Shown: positions 53,004 to 61,773 of the stretch, piece by piece
Numbering within the stretch: the first letter of the stretch is position 1
Layout: each line of letters starts with the position of its first letter
Assembly (NCBI GenBank): GCA_964400735.1
Contig: CAYNVQ010000014.1
Span: 11,404-75,403 of the forward strand
Direction: 5' to 3'
Source: CAYNVQ01 sp964400735
Lineage (GTDB): Bacteria > Acidobacteriota > Aminicenantia > Aminicenantales > Aminicenantaceae
Length of the DNA stretch: 64,000 nucleotides
Translations under genes and position numbers: made by a program
Notes under the pieces: generated by a model
What the model was told of the DNA's origin: nothing
The model's input: the letters and a program-made list of their open reading frames with translations, nothing else
Databases searched by the model: none

Positions 53004-53696
53004 TTGGAAAAACATGGAATTCCATCCAAGCCCCTGATAGCGATCAGGGCATCGTTCACCATCCTTTTTATGCTGGCCGTGATTTTTGTCCCTGCCGGAA
53101 CGCTCGAATGGACAGAAGCCTGGATTTTTCTTGTCTTTTACCTCATCTCCGTCATAGTGTTGCTTTTTTGGATGAAAAGGCACTCGCCCGGTCTTCTGAG
53201 AGAACGTATGTCGAGAAAGAAAGACGCTAAAAGCTGGGACAAAAAATTCATGTGGGCATATCTGACTGCGCTGATTCCCCTTGCAGCTCTTCCAGGGTTG
53301 GATGCTGTCCGCTTCCAATGGTCGAGTGTACCTTTGATCGTCAAAATCGGAGCCTTTATTGGTTTTTTCCCTGCCATGGGGGTCATCTTCTGGGCAGCGA
53401 AGGAAAATGCCTATCTTTCGGATGTGGTCCGGATACAGGAAGACCGGGGACATAAGGTGTGCACCACAGGGCCCTACCGTTATATTCGACACCCTATGTA
53501 CGCAGGAGTGATTCTGATCATGGTCTGCTTTCCTCTCTTTATGGGATCGCTCTTTTCTCTCATCCCCGCCTTCATCATCGCCATTCTCTTTTTCCTCCGG
53601 ACCGCACTCGAGGACAAAACCCTTCAGGAGGAACTTCCCGGCTACAAAGAATATACCCAGAAAGTTAGCTACCGTCTGATACCCGGGATTTGGTGA
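53004..53696 (+). CDS. Isoprenylcysteine carboxyl-methyltransferase-like membrane protein
   Basis: Five hydrophobic segments and the signature GPYRYIRHPMYAGVIL near residue 155 place this in the ICMT/PEMT-like family of membrane methyltransferases. The RHPMY block binds SAM and the last segment ends with the conserved EELPGYKEY. Bacterial members may methylate phospholipids or thiols; the substrate is unknown. The ribosome site is poor. It is convergent with the CBM9-like esterase gene, 13 bases away. Confidence 0.88.
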   Translation: MEKHGIPSKPLIAIRASFTILFMLAVIFVPAGTLEWTEAWIFLVFYLISVIVLLFWMKRHSPGLLRERMSRKKDAKSWDKKFMWAYLTALIPLAALPGLDAVRFQWSSVPLIVKIGAFIGFFPAMGVIFWAAKENAYLSDVVRIQEDRGHKVCTTGPYRYIRHPMYAGVILIMVCFPLFMGSLFSLIPAFIIAILFFLRTALEDKTLQEELPGYKEYTQKVSYRLIPGIW

Positions 53697-53709
53697 GAGG
53701 TGAGGTTGT

Positions 53710-55692
53710 TTATCTGATCCGGCGTTTCCGGGAGGGGCGCTCGGGTTTGATGCCTAAAACGTCCCTTATCCAATCGAATATCTCGTTCCATTTGTTGTAG
53801 CCGACATGGAAGGCATCCTTGACTTCGATATACTTATGTTTGATTCCCAGCTCCTTCAATTTCTGGACGGCTTTTCTGGCATTTTCCACAGGAACGGCAT
53901 TATCTTTGGCCCCGTGGACGATCAGAAAATTCAATCCTTTACCTCGGTCCAAAAGGTCCAGGATATTCTCCCCTTTTTGACTGAGATGAGGAGGTGGGAA
54001 AATCGCCCCGGATAGAATGACGACGGCTTTGAATAGGTCGGGATTCAACAAAGAGAGGCGCCAGGCTCCGTATCCTCCCATGGAAAAACCTTGTAGGACG
54101 ACGTTTTTGTCGTCGATATTGTAGAGTGCCTTGATGTGTTCGATGCACTCGATGACTTCTTTTCCCGAATCGCCCAGATACCAGTCGGAGAGGCCCCTGG
54201 CCTGGGGGGCGATCATGATCATTCTCGGCAGGCCCCTCCTCATTCTGGCTGCTTCGATAAGGTTCGCCATGTTGATGGCATAACTTACCTCGTCCACGCC
54301 GCTGCCATGGAGGGCGACAAAGAGGGGAGTGGGTTTTTCCGCGTCGTAGTCCCTGGGAATATAGGCCGTATAAGGCTGAAGGGTGCCGTCGATTTCGGAC
54401 CGGTGAGCATATCTCCCGATCGAACCTAAGGGGAAGATCGCGGGTTCCCCTTTATCGACATTTTCGAACAGAGTCTTTATCTCGTCATACCATTCATTGA
54501 TGGAATCGATTGCCTCGTAGGGGGAGGCTTCCTCCATGTACTCTTCGATCCAATCGAAGCGGATCTCCAGAGTGGGGAGGCTTTTGATGAATTTTGCGCC
54601 TTTGGCATCGAGATCGCTTTTTTCGATTTCGTCAAGCTTCGATTGGAACCCGTTGAATTCTGTGCGGTTCAAAATGAAAAACCTGTTGTCCTCCTTGAAG
54701 ACCAGGGAGCCCCGATCATCCACGACACCCACGCTGAAATCGTAGGAACCCGTGGCGTAATCCTTTTCTTCAAGCTTGAAGCGCAGGATATTCATCCCTT
54801 TTTTTAGCTCGAATGTTTCCGAGTGCGGAATATTTTCGGCTCCCGGACCTAATAATATGGTTCGCATTTCCCATCCTGTCCGATCCTCAGGAGAATTGAT
54901 GGCCAGGGTTATTGTTTTTTCATTGTCGTGATAAAAGTGCGTGGCATTGAGGGCCATCTGGATTTCAGGCTCTGTGGGGATATGATTGACAAACTGAAAG
55001 ATGGCTCCTTTTCTTTTGTCGGTCATCTCGGTGTCATAGCCTGTATCGGGATAAAGAAGGGCCAGCTTCCGTTGGCCCAGGTCGTTGTCCGCATAGATGA
55101 GGTTTATTCCCCATTTATCCTGGAGAAAGGGCTTGAAGGGAATGAGGTATTTGAAAGGGATGGCCAGCTCGTAGATGATGACGTTATTTTTTTCGTCGAG
55201 GACGATCTTGAGGTCTATTTGGCGGATATCGGTTCCGGGGAAATAGACTCCATCCTGGTTGACCAGGACCGCGACCGGATTTTTATCCTCGAGAGAAATC
55301 CCGAAGGAATAAAAGCGGTCACCCTGGTTTCCCTTGTAGGGATCGAGAAAGGTCAAGATTAGACCATCACCGTATCTCCAGCTCCTGTTAGGAAACTCGA
55401 ACATATCGTCGAAGGCCTTTATAGCCGCATAGAAATTTTTCGCATCGTATGTGAAGCGGGCGGTTACCTTCAGGTCTGGGGAAGGCTCGATTTTGTCGCC
55501 GGCGGTGGTGAGGTCGATGGGGATCTCTTCTATCCCGGCCCAGTCCGCCAGATCCCCGTCGACCTTTATGCTTTTATCGGTCTGGAATATTTTGAGCTCA
55601 TCTGGTTGTTGGAAGGAATGGATGGGGAGAAGAATCAACCCCAGAAAAAATACCAGCATCGAAACGATAATTATATGCCTTGAACATTTCAT
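53710..55692 (-). CDS. Exported esterase with N-terminal CBM9-like domain
   Basis: A signal peptide (IIIVSMLVFFLGLILLPIHS) precedes a CBM9-like beta-sandwich (residues 30-225, KVDGDLADWAG and YDAKNFYAAIKAFDD). A middle region of about 180 residues is beta and helical. The C-terminal domain is a PHB-depolymerase/feruloyl-esterase-like alpha/beta hydrolase: oxyanion loop ALHGSGVDE, nucleophile Ser537 in GFSMGG, Asp in VHGAKDNAVP and His in DAFHVGYN. Together these suggest a secreted ester hydrolase on polysaccharide. It stands downstream of the TetR/hydrolase pair, with palindrome copy 4 between them. Confidence 0.88.
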   Translation of the reverse strand: MKCSRHIIIVSMLVFFLGLILLPIHSFQQPDELKIFQTDKSIKVDGDLADWAGIEEIPIDLTTAGDKIEPSPDLKVTARFTYDAKNFYAAIKAFDDMFEFPNRSWRYGDGLILTFLDPYKGNQGDRFYSFGISLEDKNPVAVLVNQDGVYFPGTDIRQIDLKIVLDEKNNVIIYELAIPFKYLIPFKPFLQDKWGINLIYADNDLGQRKLALLYPDTGYDTEMTDKRKGAIFQFVNHIPTEPEIQMALNATHFYHDNEKTITLAINSPEDRTGWEMRTILLGPGAENIPHSETFELKKGMNILRFKLEEKDYATGSYDFSVGVVDDRGSLVFKEDNRFFILNRTEFNGFQSKLDEIEKSDLDAKGAKFIKSLPTLEIRFDWIEEYMEEASPYEAIDSINEWYDEIKTLFENVDKGEPAIFPLGSIGRYAHRSEIDGTLQPYTAYIPRDYDAEKPTPLFVALHGSGVDEVSYAINMANLIEAARMRRGLPRMIMIAPQARGLSDWYLGDSGKEVIECIEHIKALYNIDDKNVVLQGFSMGGYGAWRLSLLNPDLFKAVVILSGAIFPPPHLSQKGENILDLLDRGKGLNFLIVHGAKDNAVPVENARKAVQKLKELGIKHKYIEVKDAFHVGYNKWNEIFDWIRDVLGIKPERPSRKRRIR

Positions 55693-55794
55693 GTCGATCT
55701 CCTCGGCATAAGACCTAGGTCATCGCGCCCTATTCATTTTATATAATAGTATAGTAGCGTTTTCTTCCCTCCAATAAAAGCCCCCTTTTAATTA

Positions 55795-55852
55795 GGTGAC
55801 AGGTAACTAAATTAGAAAACTTATCGAAAAACTAATTTAGTTACCTGTCACC
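55795..55852. repeat. GGTGACAGG palindrome, copy 4
   Basis: Arms GGTGACAGGTAACTAAATTA and TTTAGTTACCTGTCACC. On the minus strand its right arm encodes the last residues Gly-Asp-Arg and the TAA stop of the alpha/beta hydrolase. Confidence 0.92.
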
Positions 55853-56740
55853 AATTTTGTGGTGGAAAAAATTTTGGAGGAGGGAGTGGAATTTTTGCAT
55901 GTGGACCAAGGGGGCCGAGTGTTTCCATCCGGCCGGGAATGAATAAAGCTCCGGATGCGGGTAGAGCTTCATTAGAGAATCCGCATCTTCATGGTAGGGT
56001 TCGTCCTCTGCGGTTACGATCAGCACTCTTCCTGGCCACTGTTTAAAGGCCTCGGGAAGGGGTTCATCCTCGGTGTTAAATTCATAAAGCATCTTCATGA
56101 TGGAGAGGAGTGTCTTTTTCGATCCCACACAATCCATATCATGGAGGAGGAGGGCCATCCGGAACCGCAATCTTTCTTCCGCTTCGGGGGAAATCTCGCC
56201 TTCGATCTTTCCCAATCTCGAGAGTTTCTTCTTCAATAAAGGATTGAGCAGGAAGGAAGGGAAGAGTCGCATCATGGCCAACGCTCCCTTTTTGTTCCGT
56301 TCTCTTTTGGGGGCGAGGGTGTTGGTGAGCACCATGGCTTCGACCCGGTCCATATTCCGGCGAAAATACGACTGGGCAAACATCCCGGTCAGGGACTGCC
56401 CGCTTAAACAAACCCGTCCGATTCCTTCTGAATCGAGCACCTGGTTGACACATTGGCTGAAATCATCCAGGATTTCACAATATGAAAAATCGACCACGAC
56501 CACTCGGAATTCTCGCTCGAGCCCTTGCACAAAATTATAGATTCCCCAGGGACCGGTATGCCCGCCGCTGAAGGCCAGAACAGTCTTTTCTCCGTCGCCA
56601 CAACAATAATAAGAGATCGATTTCCCCTTGAATTCTGCATGCTTCAGAGTGTGGGTGTCCAGGAAATCTTGAAATCTGCGCATCTCATTTTCGGAAGTTC
56701 CCATGAAATATTTCTTTACTGTTTGCTCATCAAGTTTCAT
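55841..56740 (-). CDS. Alpha/beta-fold hydrolase coupled to TetR
   Basis: This 299-residue protein has the alpha/beta-hydrolase layout: oxyanion region LAFSGGHTGPWG, nucleophile Ser116 in LSGQSLTGMFAQ, Asp in VTAEDEPYHEDA, and a late His in WKHSAPLVH. There is no signal peptide, so it acts in the cytoplasm. The nucleophile elbow is GQSLTG rather than the consensus GxSxGG. An ATGA overlap follows the tetR stop. Its C-terminus (IGDR) is partly encoded by palindrome copy 4. The substrate is not predictable; the TetR link suggests a small lipophilic or ester ligand. Confidence 0.87.
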   Translation of the reverse strand: MKLDEQTVKKYFMGTSENEMRRFQDFLDTHTLKHAEFKGKSISYYCCGDGEKTVLAFSGGHTGPWGIYNFVQGLEREFRVVVVDFSYCEILDDFSQCVNQVLDSEGIGRVCLSGQSLTGMFAQSYFRRNMDRVEAMVLTNTLAPKRERNKKGALAMMRLFPSFLLNPLLKKKLSRLGKIEGEISPEAEERLRFRMALLLHDMDCVGSKKTLLSIMKMLYEFNTEDEPLPEAFKQWPGRVLIVTAEDEPYHEDADSLMKLYPHPELYSFPAGWKHSAPLVHMQKFHSLLQNFFHHKIGDR

Positions 56741-57426
56741 TTTTTTCTCCTCTTTTTTTCTTTGACCCTTTCCGTGCCTATCCCTTCCTGGAGGATCCGG
56801 GCAAAACCTTCCAGCTCTTTTTGTAATGTCTCTTCCGGAATCGAGAAAAGGGGCCTCCCCTTCTCGATATTTTTTTTGTAGTCGATCCTGTATTTAAGCG
56901 CCAGATAATCCATGACTCCCTCCTGCACTTGAATCAGCGTGTAGATCATCTGGTCAATATCCAGGTCCTTTCTGATATTGCCTTTTTTCTGTTCCTGCTC
57001 GAACAGCCCCCTCAGGACTTTGATTCCCTGCACCTTGCTCTTAAAGGCCACATTTCCCAGGATAACATTGTTCCGTTCCTGAGAGACCTTGTACCCGAAT
57101 GCGCCGAAAACAGGGTATTTATTATCGAGCAGGGCCGCATGAAGATAGAACTTCACCCAAGCTCCTAGAATATCTCCCTTGCAGTCCTTGAGCGTCTTCT
57201 CGAAAAGCCCGGCATTGAGCTTCTTGGCATATTCGATAAGGTAGGCATAAAGGTCCCTTTTGGATTCGAAATACCGGTAGAAGCTCCCCTTGGCCAGGCT
57301 CAATTTGGCGATGATCTTGGACAGCGAAACCTCGTTGTAATCACGGAGGGCAAATTCCATCAGGCAGGTGTCGATGATTTCTTTCTGTCGCTCTGGGCTC
57401 AAGTTCATGAAAGTTTTCAGGGGCAT
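56737..57426 (-). CDS. TetR/AcrR-family transcriptional regulator
   Basis: The N-terminal HTH is clear: RQKEIIDTCLMEFALRDYNEVSLSKII, then LSLAKGSFYRYFESKRDLYAYL, the TetR signature. The 150-residue helical remainder is the ligand and dimer domain. The gene overlaps the hydrolase by ATGA. Several GCGACT-type boxes upstream are the likely operator, in the space shared with the divergent M1 peptidase gene. Confidence 0.93.
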   Translation of the reverse strand: MPLKTFMNLSPERQKEIIDTCLMEFALRDYNEVSLSKIIAKLSLAKGSFYRYFESKRDLYAYLIEYAKKLNAGLFEKTLKDCKGDILGAWVKFYLHAALLDNKYPVFGAFGYKVSQERNNVILGNVAFKSKVQGIKVLRGLFEQEQKKGNIRKDLDIDQMIYTLIQVQEGVMDYLALKYRIDYKKNIEKGRPLFSIPEETLQKELEGFARILQEGIGTERVKEKKRRKK

Positions 57427-57471
57427 CTTATCTCCTTTGAAGTTTAACCATAATTTTTACACTGATTAGCT

Positions 57472-57515
57472 GCGACTTTCCGATTGCGACTCTATGGTCG
57501 CGACTCAATAGTCGC
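57472..57515. promoter_or_regulatory. Putative TetR operator array
   Basis: GCGACT occurs at 57472, 57486 and 57500. Two overlapping dyads follow: GCGAC-TCTATG-GTCGC (57486-57501) and the perfect GCGACT-CAAT-AGTCGC (57500-57515). They lie in the 181-base space between divergent tetR and the M1 gene, so one regulator could act on both. Confidence 0.7.
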
Positions 57516-57559
57516 TTTTATTAAAGTAGCATCTGATGCTGTCTCTGTCAAGGTTTTTG

Positions 57560-57582
57560 AAAAACGTTATTTTGTGTATAAT
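57560..57582 (+). promoter_or_regulatory. Promoter of the M1 peptidase gene
   Basis: A perfect TATAAT lies at 57577-57582. The -35 is poor (TTGAAA at 14 bases, or TTTTTG at 17). The leader would be about 20 bases, and AAAGGAG precedes the ATG. Confidence 0.5.
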
Positions 57583-57607
57583 GCGGGGGGATTAAAGGAG
57601 AACGGAT

Positions 57608-59797
57608 ATGAAAAAAAATTTCATAGGGTCACTGGCGATCATACTGATTTCATTTCTATTTCTGTTTCTCATGCTGCCCGCGCAGCAAACCGACATTTAT
57701 CAGCGGCCGCGGCAGTGGGAGAGAAGCAGGGATTATGACGCCCTGGACTACCGGTTGGAATTGACGTTCGACCTGGATCAGAAAACCTTCTGGGGCACGA
57801 ACACCATCACCTTGACTCCCCTCAGGGATGATTTCACGGAATGCGTGCTGGATGCCGAGGAGCTGGTCGTCGATTCGGTCAAAGCGCCGGACAGCACTCC
57901 CCTCTCTTTCGAACAGACAGAAACTCATCTTATCGTCCATCTGCCAAAAGCCTACCCATACGGTCAGGAAGTCCTTTTCACCGTGGAATACCATGCCGAA
58001 GATCCTAAATACGGTCTGTTCTTCGACGATGAAACACCCAGGCATCCTCAGATGGTCTCTACATCCTCCTGGCCGGAATACGCCCATCACTGGCTCCCCT
58101 GCTACGATTATCCCAACGATAAGGTCACCCACGAGTTCATCATCACGGTCAAGGATTCACTCAAAGTCCTGGGAAACGGCCGGCTGGTGAGAGTCATCGA
58201 AGACAAGCTGAAGGGGACCAAAACCTATCACTGGTCACAGGCCCTCCCTCATTCCACCTATTTATTTTTGCTGGCCATCGGGCCCTTTGCCGTCATCGAG
58301 GACTCGCTCGGCTCTCTTCCAATCAACTACTGGGTCTACCAGAAGGACGTGGAGGATGCCAGATGGATATTCGAGAAAACCCCCTACATGATCGAGTTCT
58401 TCACCAAAATCTACGGCTACGACTATCCCTGGGCAAAATACGATCAGGTGACAACCCCCAGAGTCGGCGGCGGAATGGAGAACACGACAGCCACAGGATT
58501 GGGTCAGAGCGTTATCCACGACAGAAGAGCAGAACAGGACTTTTCCTGGGAAAAAACGATCGCCCATGAAGCGGCCCACCAGTGGTGGGGAGACCTCATC
58601 ACGCTACGAAGCTGGGAGCACACTTGGCTGAACGAGAGCTTTGCCACCTATTCTGATTACCTGTACACCAGGTACGACCTGGGCGAGGACGAGGGGGCTT
58701 ATGATTTGCTCAGAAAGAAGAATTCCTATCTCAGCGAAGCCCACACCAGGTATATCCGCCCCATCGTTTTCGACCGTTATGAGCGTCCGCAGCAGAATTT
58801 CGACCGCCACACCTACCCCAAAGGGGCGGCTGTTTTGCATATGCTGCGGTTCATTTTGGGAGACGAATCCTTTTTCCGGACCTTTTCACATTTTCTCCAC
58901 AAGTACGAATTTCAGGCAGTGGATACCCACGACTTCATGAAGACGATCAAGGAAGCGACCGGACAGAACATGGATTGGTTTTTCGAGCAGTGCATTTTTG
59001 CCCCCGGACATCCTGTTTTTGAGGTGAGCTATTCATGGGATGAGCCAAGCCAAAAGGTTTCTATGAAAGTCCGTCAGGTGCAAGACACGTCTAAGGGAAT
59101 CCCTATCTACAAGCTTCCTGTCATCATCGGAATCCACACTGCAAAGGGAAAACATTCGGAAAAAGTGTGGATAGAAAAACAAGAGGAGACTTATGATTTC
59201 GATGCCGAAGAAAAGCCCCTGATGGTGAGGTTCGACGAAGGGAATTATTTGTTGAAGGAATGGACTTTCGAGAAGAGTGTGGAGGAGCTGCTTTATCAAT
59301 TGAAAAACGACGATGTGATTGGAAGGGGATGGGCGGCTTCGAAGCTAGCAAATTTCAAAGATGATTTGAGGGCTGTGGAAGGGCTCATCGATGCGGCGCG
59401 AAACGACAGTTTCTGGGCGGTGAGGCAGAGTGCTTTGGAGACGCTGGGCAAATGGAGGCGCGAAGAAGATATCGAGCTCATTAAAGAAAAGTGCCTGGAT
59501 GAAAAATCAAGTGTGAGATATACAGCCATGCGCATATTGGGAGACAATGAACGGAAGGACCTCGTCCTATTTTTCAGGGAACGTTTCGAGAAAGACGACA
59601 GCTACCTGGCCCAAGCCGAAGCCCTGAGATCCATCGGGAAATGCGGCGACCGGTCGCAGATCGCCTTCCTGGAGGAGGCATCCGAAATGGAATCGCCTCG
59701 AAATGTCATCAAGCGTGCCGCCGAAGAGGCCATCAAGCAGATCCAAAAACGGGGACGTTCCTTAAGGTACCACCCTATCCACTATTCATCGAAGTGA
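57608..59797 (+). CDS. Exported M1-family aminopeptidase with HEAT-like C-terminus
   Basis: A signal peptide (FIGSLAIILISFLFLFLMLP) is followed by the M1 layout: N-terminal beta-domain, the GGMEN substrate motif (VGGGMENTTATG), zinc site H320EAAH324 and Glu343 in NESFATYSDY (HExxH-x18-E). A Tyr-bearing catalytic segment should follow. The last 180 residues form HEAT-like helical repeats (DVIGRGWAASKLANFKDDLRAVEGLI). It removes N-terminal residues from peptides outside the cytoplasm, complementing the S9 and S10 proteins. It is divergent from tetR. Confidence 0.95.
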   Translation: MKKNFIGSLAIILISFLFLFLMLPAQQTDIYQRPRQWERSRDYDALDYRLELTFDLDQKTFWGTNTITLTPLRDDFTECVLDAEELVVDSVKAPDSTPLSFEQTETHLIVHLPKAYPYGQEVLFTVEYHAEDPKYGLFFDDETPRHPQMVSTSSWPEYAHHWLPCYDYPNDKVTHEFIITVKDSLKVLGNGRLVRVIEDKLKGTKTYHWSQALPHSTYLFLLAIGPFAVIEDSLGSLPINYWVYQKDVEDARWIFEKTPYMIEFFTKIYGYDYPWAKYDQVTTPRVGGGMENTTATGLGQSVIHDRRAEQDFSWEKTIAHEAAHQWWGDLITLRSWEHTWLNESFATYSDYLYTRYDLGEDEGAYDLLRKKNSYLSEAHTRYIRPIVFDRYERPQQNFDRHTYPKGAAVLHMLRFILGDESFFRTFSHFLHKYEFQAVDTHDFMKTIKEATGQNMDWFFEQCIFAPGHPVFEVSYSWDEPSQKVSMKVRQVQDTSKGIPIYKLPVIIGIHTAKGKHSEKVWIEKQEETYDFDAEEKPLMVRFDEGNYLLKEWTFEKSVEELLYQLKNDDVIGRGWAASKLANFKDDLRAVEGLIDAARNDSFWAVRQSALETLGKWRREEDIELIKEKCLDEKSSVRYTAMRILGDNERKDLVLFFRERFEKDDSYLAQAEALRSIGKCGDRSQIAFLEEASEMESPRNVIKRAAEEAIKQIQKRGRSLRYHPIHYSSK

Positions 59798-59906
59798 AGC
59801 GGAGATTCTAAAGAATATCATCCTGTTCAAAAGTGGTTTCTAGAAAACATCCATTCTCAAACAAGTCACATCCCCCTAAAAAAAAACATCCGCCGGTATC
59901 GTTTAA

Positions 59907-60662
59907 TCAAAGCTGCTTTTTAATTTCTTTGATCAGAAAAGCCACGAGCCTTTCCAGATAGACCGCTCCTTTTTTGGCCGAGGCTTTGGTCGGATCTCCC
60001 AGCACCCCTTTTTCCGATAAGGCCGGCATCCCCTTTTCCATGACAACTCTGACCTCTTTCTCGCCAAGAGGGCCAATGTATCCAGGGCTGAACCTTTCCT
60101 TGTTCACCAACTGCTCGGAAAAAGCCAGAATGAGGGATGTTTCGTTTTCTCCAGCATGGGCACCTGCTTCCTCCGGTGTGATACCGAACTCTCCGGAGAT
60201 TTTGAATAAACAATCCGTCAATCCCATAAGATCGGTGTAACCGGTGATTTTGTGTTTAGGAAATCTCTTCTGCTGCTCCTCGATGGCTTCTTTGACGGCG
60301 GTGAAATTCCCCCCGTGGCTGGGAAGATATATGATGGTTTTGAATCCCTGCTTGACCAAGCTTTCCGTATAGTCGCTAATAACCGCCTTCAGCGTCGATG
60401 CTTTTAGGGAAAGCGTCCCAGGGAAGGCCAAGTGATGGTCGGAACAGCCCACCGGGATGGTCTTGGCCTGCAGGGCTTGACCCCACTCCATGGCAAACCG
60501 AAAAGCCATCATATCCCCGATCATAGTATCGGTTCTGGTCGGGAGGTGCGGGCCGTGCTGTTCGGTGGAGCCCACACCCACCACGACCGTCGTATATCCC
60601 TCATCGATGGCTCTTTTTATGTCTGGCCAATTCATGTCTTCCATGCGTATGGTTTTCATCAT
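59907..60662 (-). CDS. Creatininase-family metal hydrolase
   Basis: The metal ligands are visible: Glu and His in GSTEQHGPHLPTRTDT, the Asp of the same block, His in LPSHGGNFTA and Glu in HAGENETSL. This is the creatinine amidohydrolase fold, 251 residues, close to the usual length. Members open cyclic amides or formamides, as in creatinine, pyrroloquinoline-like and riboflavin-pathway compounds, so the substrate is open. AGGAGG precedes the ATG. It follows the membrane-protein gene by nine bases, so the two form an operon. Confidence 0.92.
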   Translation of the reverse strand: MMKTIRMEDMNWPDIKRAIDEGYTTVVVGVGSTEQHGPHLPTRTDTMIGDMMAFRFAMEWGQALQAKTIPVGCSDHHLAFPGTLSLKASTLKAVISDYTESLVKQGFKTIIYLPSHGGNFTAVKEAIEEQQKRFPKHKITGYTDLMGLTDCLFKISGEFGITPEEAGAHAGENETSLILAFSEQLVNKERFSPGYIGPLGEKEVRVVMEKGMPALSEKGVLGDPTKASAKKGAVYLERLVAFLIKEIKKQL

Positions 60663-60671
60663 TTTTTCCTC

Positions 60672-61349
60672 CTATTTAACAGCTGAGGATGGCTTTGTGT
60701 GCAACGATAATTGTCGGTCAAGCCATCTCAACGAAAGGATGATTTGAATCGCTGCCGCGAGATACCAAAGTCCAAGGACGGGACCGAGATCGACCAATCC
60801 TGCATTGTCTGGAGGGACCGGAAAGGCAGCGAAGTTGAATCCGAGGAGAAGAAGCCCTATTAGGATTCCTGCCCCGCCAAAAATTCTGCCGAACCGCGGA
60901 TGCTTCAGCATGGCTATTCCGAACAGGATGGTCCCGGCACCGATAAAAAAATCCCATGAGATATCCATCCCGAGCTGCACCCTGTCCACGACCCGCCAAA
61001 CCCACTTCATGGTCGATTCCGAGATTCCATCTCCTGCAGAGGCCATCAAATCGTCTATCGAAAGATTGACCGATAGTTGAACGATCAACATCATATTGGC
61101 CACAACACCAGCAATAACATTGGATATAACGGCCAATTTGCCACTTATTGTTTTGTTATGAGCTTTAAGAAAAAAATAAAAACCTAAGCTACCGATGCCA
61201 AGTAGGGGGCCAAACAGGCTAGCAAAGATCTCCGTCACAATCTTTGGAAGTGATAAAAAAATCATCAATGGATAAATTATGCTGGCGATCAATCCAGCAA
61301 CAATTCCAATCCTAACCCAAGCCATGTATTGATCTTTTTCATCATGCAT
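60672..61349 (-). CDS. Polytopic membrane protein, function unknown
   Basis: This 225-residue protein has about six hydrophobic segments (IGIVAGLIASIIYPLMIFL, VISNVIAGVVANMMLIVQL, IFGGAGILIGLLLLGFNF among them) and a short loop with DDLMASAGDGISES. I recognise no motif. It resembles small DUF4386-like membrane proteins in size and topology, but I cannot confirm this. The creatininase-like gene follows nine bases behind, so the two are likely made together. Confidence 0.72.
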   Translation of the reverse strand: MHDEKDQYMAWVRIGIVAGLIASIIYPLMIFLSLPKIVTEIFASLFGPLLGIGSLGFYFFLKAHNKTISGKLAVISNVIAGVVANMMLIVQLSVNLSIDDLMASAGDGISESTMKWVWRVVDRVQLGMDISWDFFIGAGTILFGIAMLKHPRFGRIFGGAGILIGLLLLGFNFAAFPVPPDNAGLVDLGPVLGLWYLAAAIQIILSLRWLDRQLSLHTKPSSAVK

Positions 61350-61440
61350 AGGAAAATTCTCCCTGCCGTTTTGACTATTTTTTCATAATTCCCCGGAAAA
61401 ATAAATGGAAAATCTCATAGGATCTTCCAAAAATTTTTCC

Positions 61441-61469
61441 TTGACAGCAAAATGTTGGGACTTTAAAAT
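61441..61469 (+). promoter_or_regulatory. Promoter of the RHH-sat-cysC region
   Basis: TTGACA (61441-61446) and TAAAAT (61464-61469) are 17 bases apart. The transcript would start near 61476, at the dyad described next, and run through RHH, sat and cysC. Confidence 0.7.
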
Positions 61470-61470
61470 A

Positions 61471-61488
61471 ACACTCTTATAGGAGTGT
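61471..61488 (+). promoter_or_regulatory. Dyad over the ribosome site of the RHH gene
   Basis: ACACTC-TTATAG-GAGTGT is a perfect 6-6-6 inverted repeat. Its right half contains the AGGAG ribosome site of the gene at 61492. It may be an operator for the RHH protein or an RNA hairpin that hides the ribosome site. Confidence 0.5.
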
Positions 61489-61491
61489 CAT

Positions 61492-61746
61492 ATGAGGACC
61501 ACCAAAAAAAAGCGTCTCGACAGCAAAGTGACGATCAAGATCCCCGGCCCCCTCTACAATCGCATCGCCAAAATCGTCGCTGGAAGCGGATTCAATTCGG
61601 TGACCGACTTTATCGTCTATGTGCTCCGTGATTTGGTCTCGGCTTCGGACAAAACTGACTCAAAAGGAAAAATCGAGGATGCCAGTTTGAGTAAAGACGA
61701 GGTCGAAGCCATCCGCAAACGCCTGAAATCCCTGGGATACTTATGA
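61492..61746 (+). CDS. Ribbon-helix-helix-type small regulator upstream of sat
   Basis: This 84-residue protein starts with a basic strand (KKKRLDSKVTIKIPGPLYNRIAKIV) and a following helix (SVTDFIVYVLRDLV), the layout of a ribbon-helix-helix (CopG/Arc-like) DNA-binding protein. The C-terminus is charged, with a helix (SKDEVEAIRKRLKSLGYL). It is the first gene of a likely transcript with sat and cysC, so it may sense sulfate status or an adenylylated intermediate; this is inference. A dyad lies exactly on its ribosome site. Palindrome copy 5 separates it from sat. Confidence 0.72.
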   Translation: MRTTKKKRLDSKVTIKIPGPLYNRIAKIVAGSGFNSVTDFIVYVLRDLVSASDKTDSKGKIEDASLSKDEVEAIRKRLKSLGYL

Positions 61747-61773
61747 GCGCCTCATTAAGGTGACAACTCATTT

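Noticed and set aside
59751..59766. GGGGACGTTCC near the end of the M1 gene, like the REP at 39755
   Set aside because: It is an 11-base match inside a coding frame with no inverted partner; chance is sufficient.
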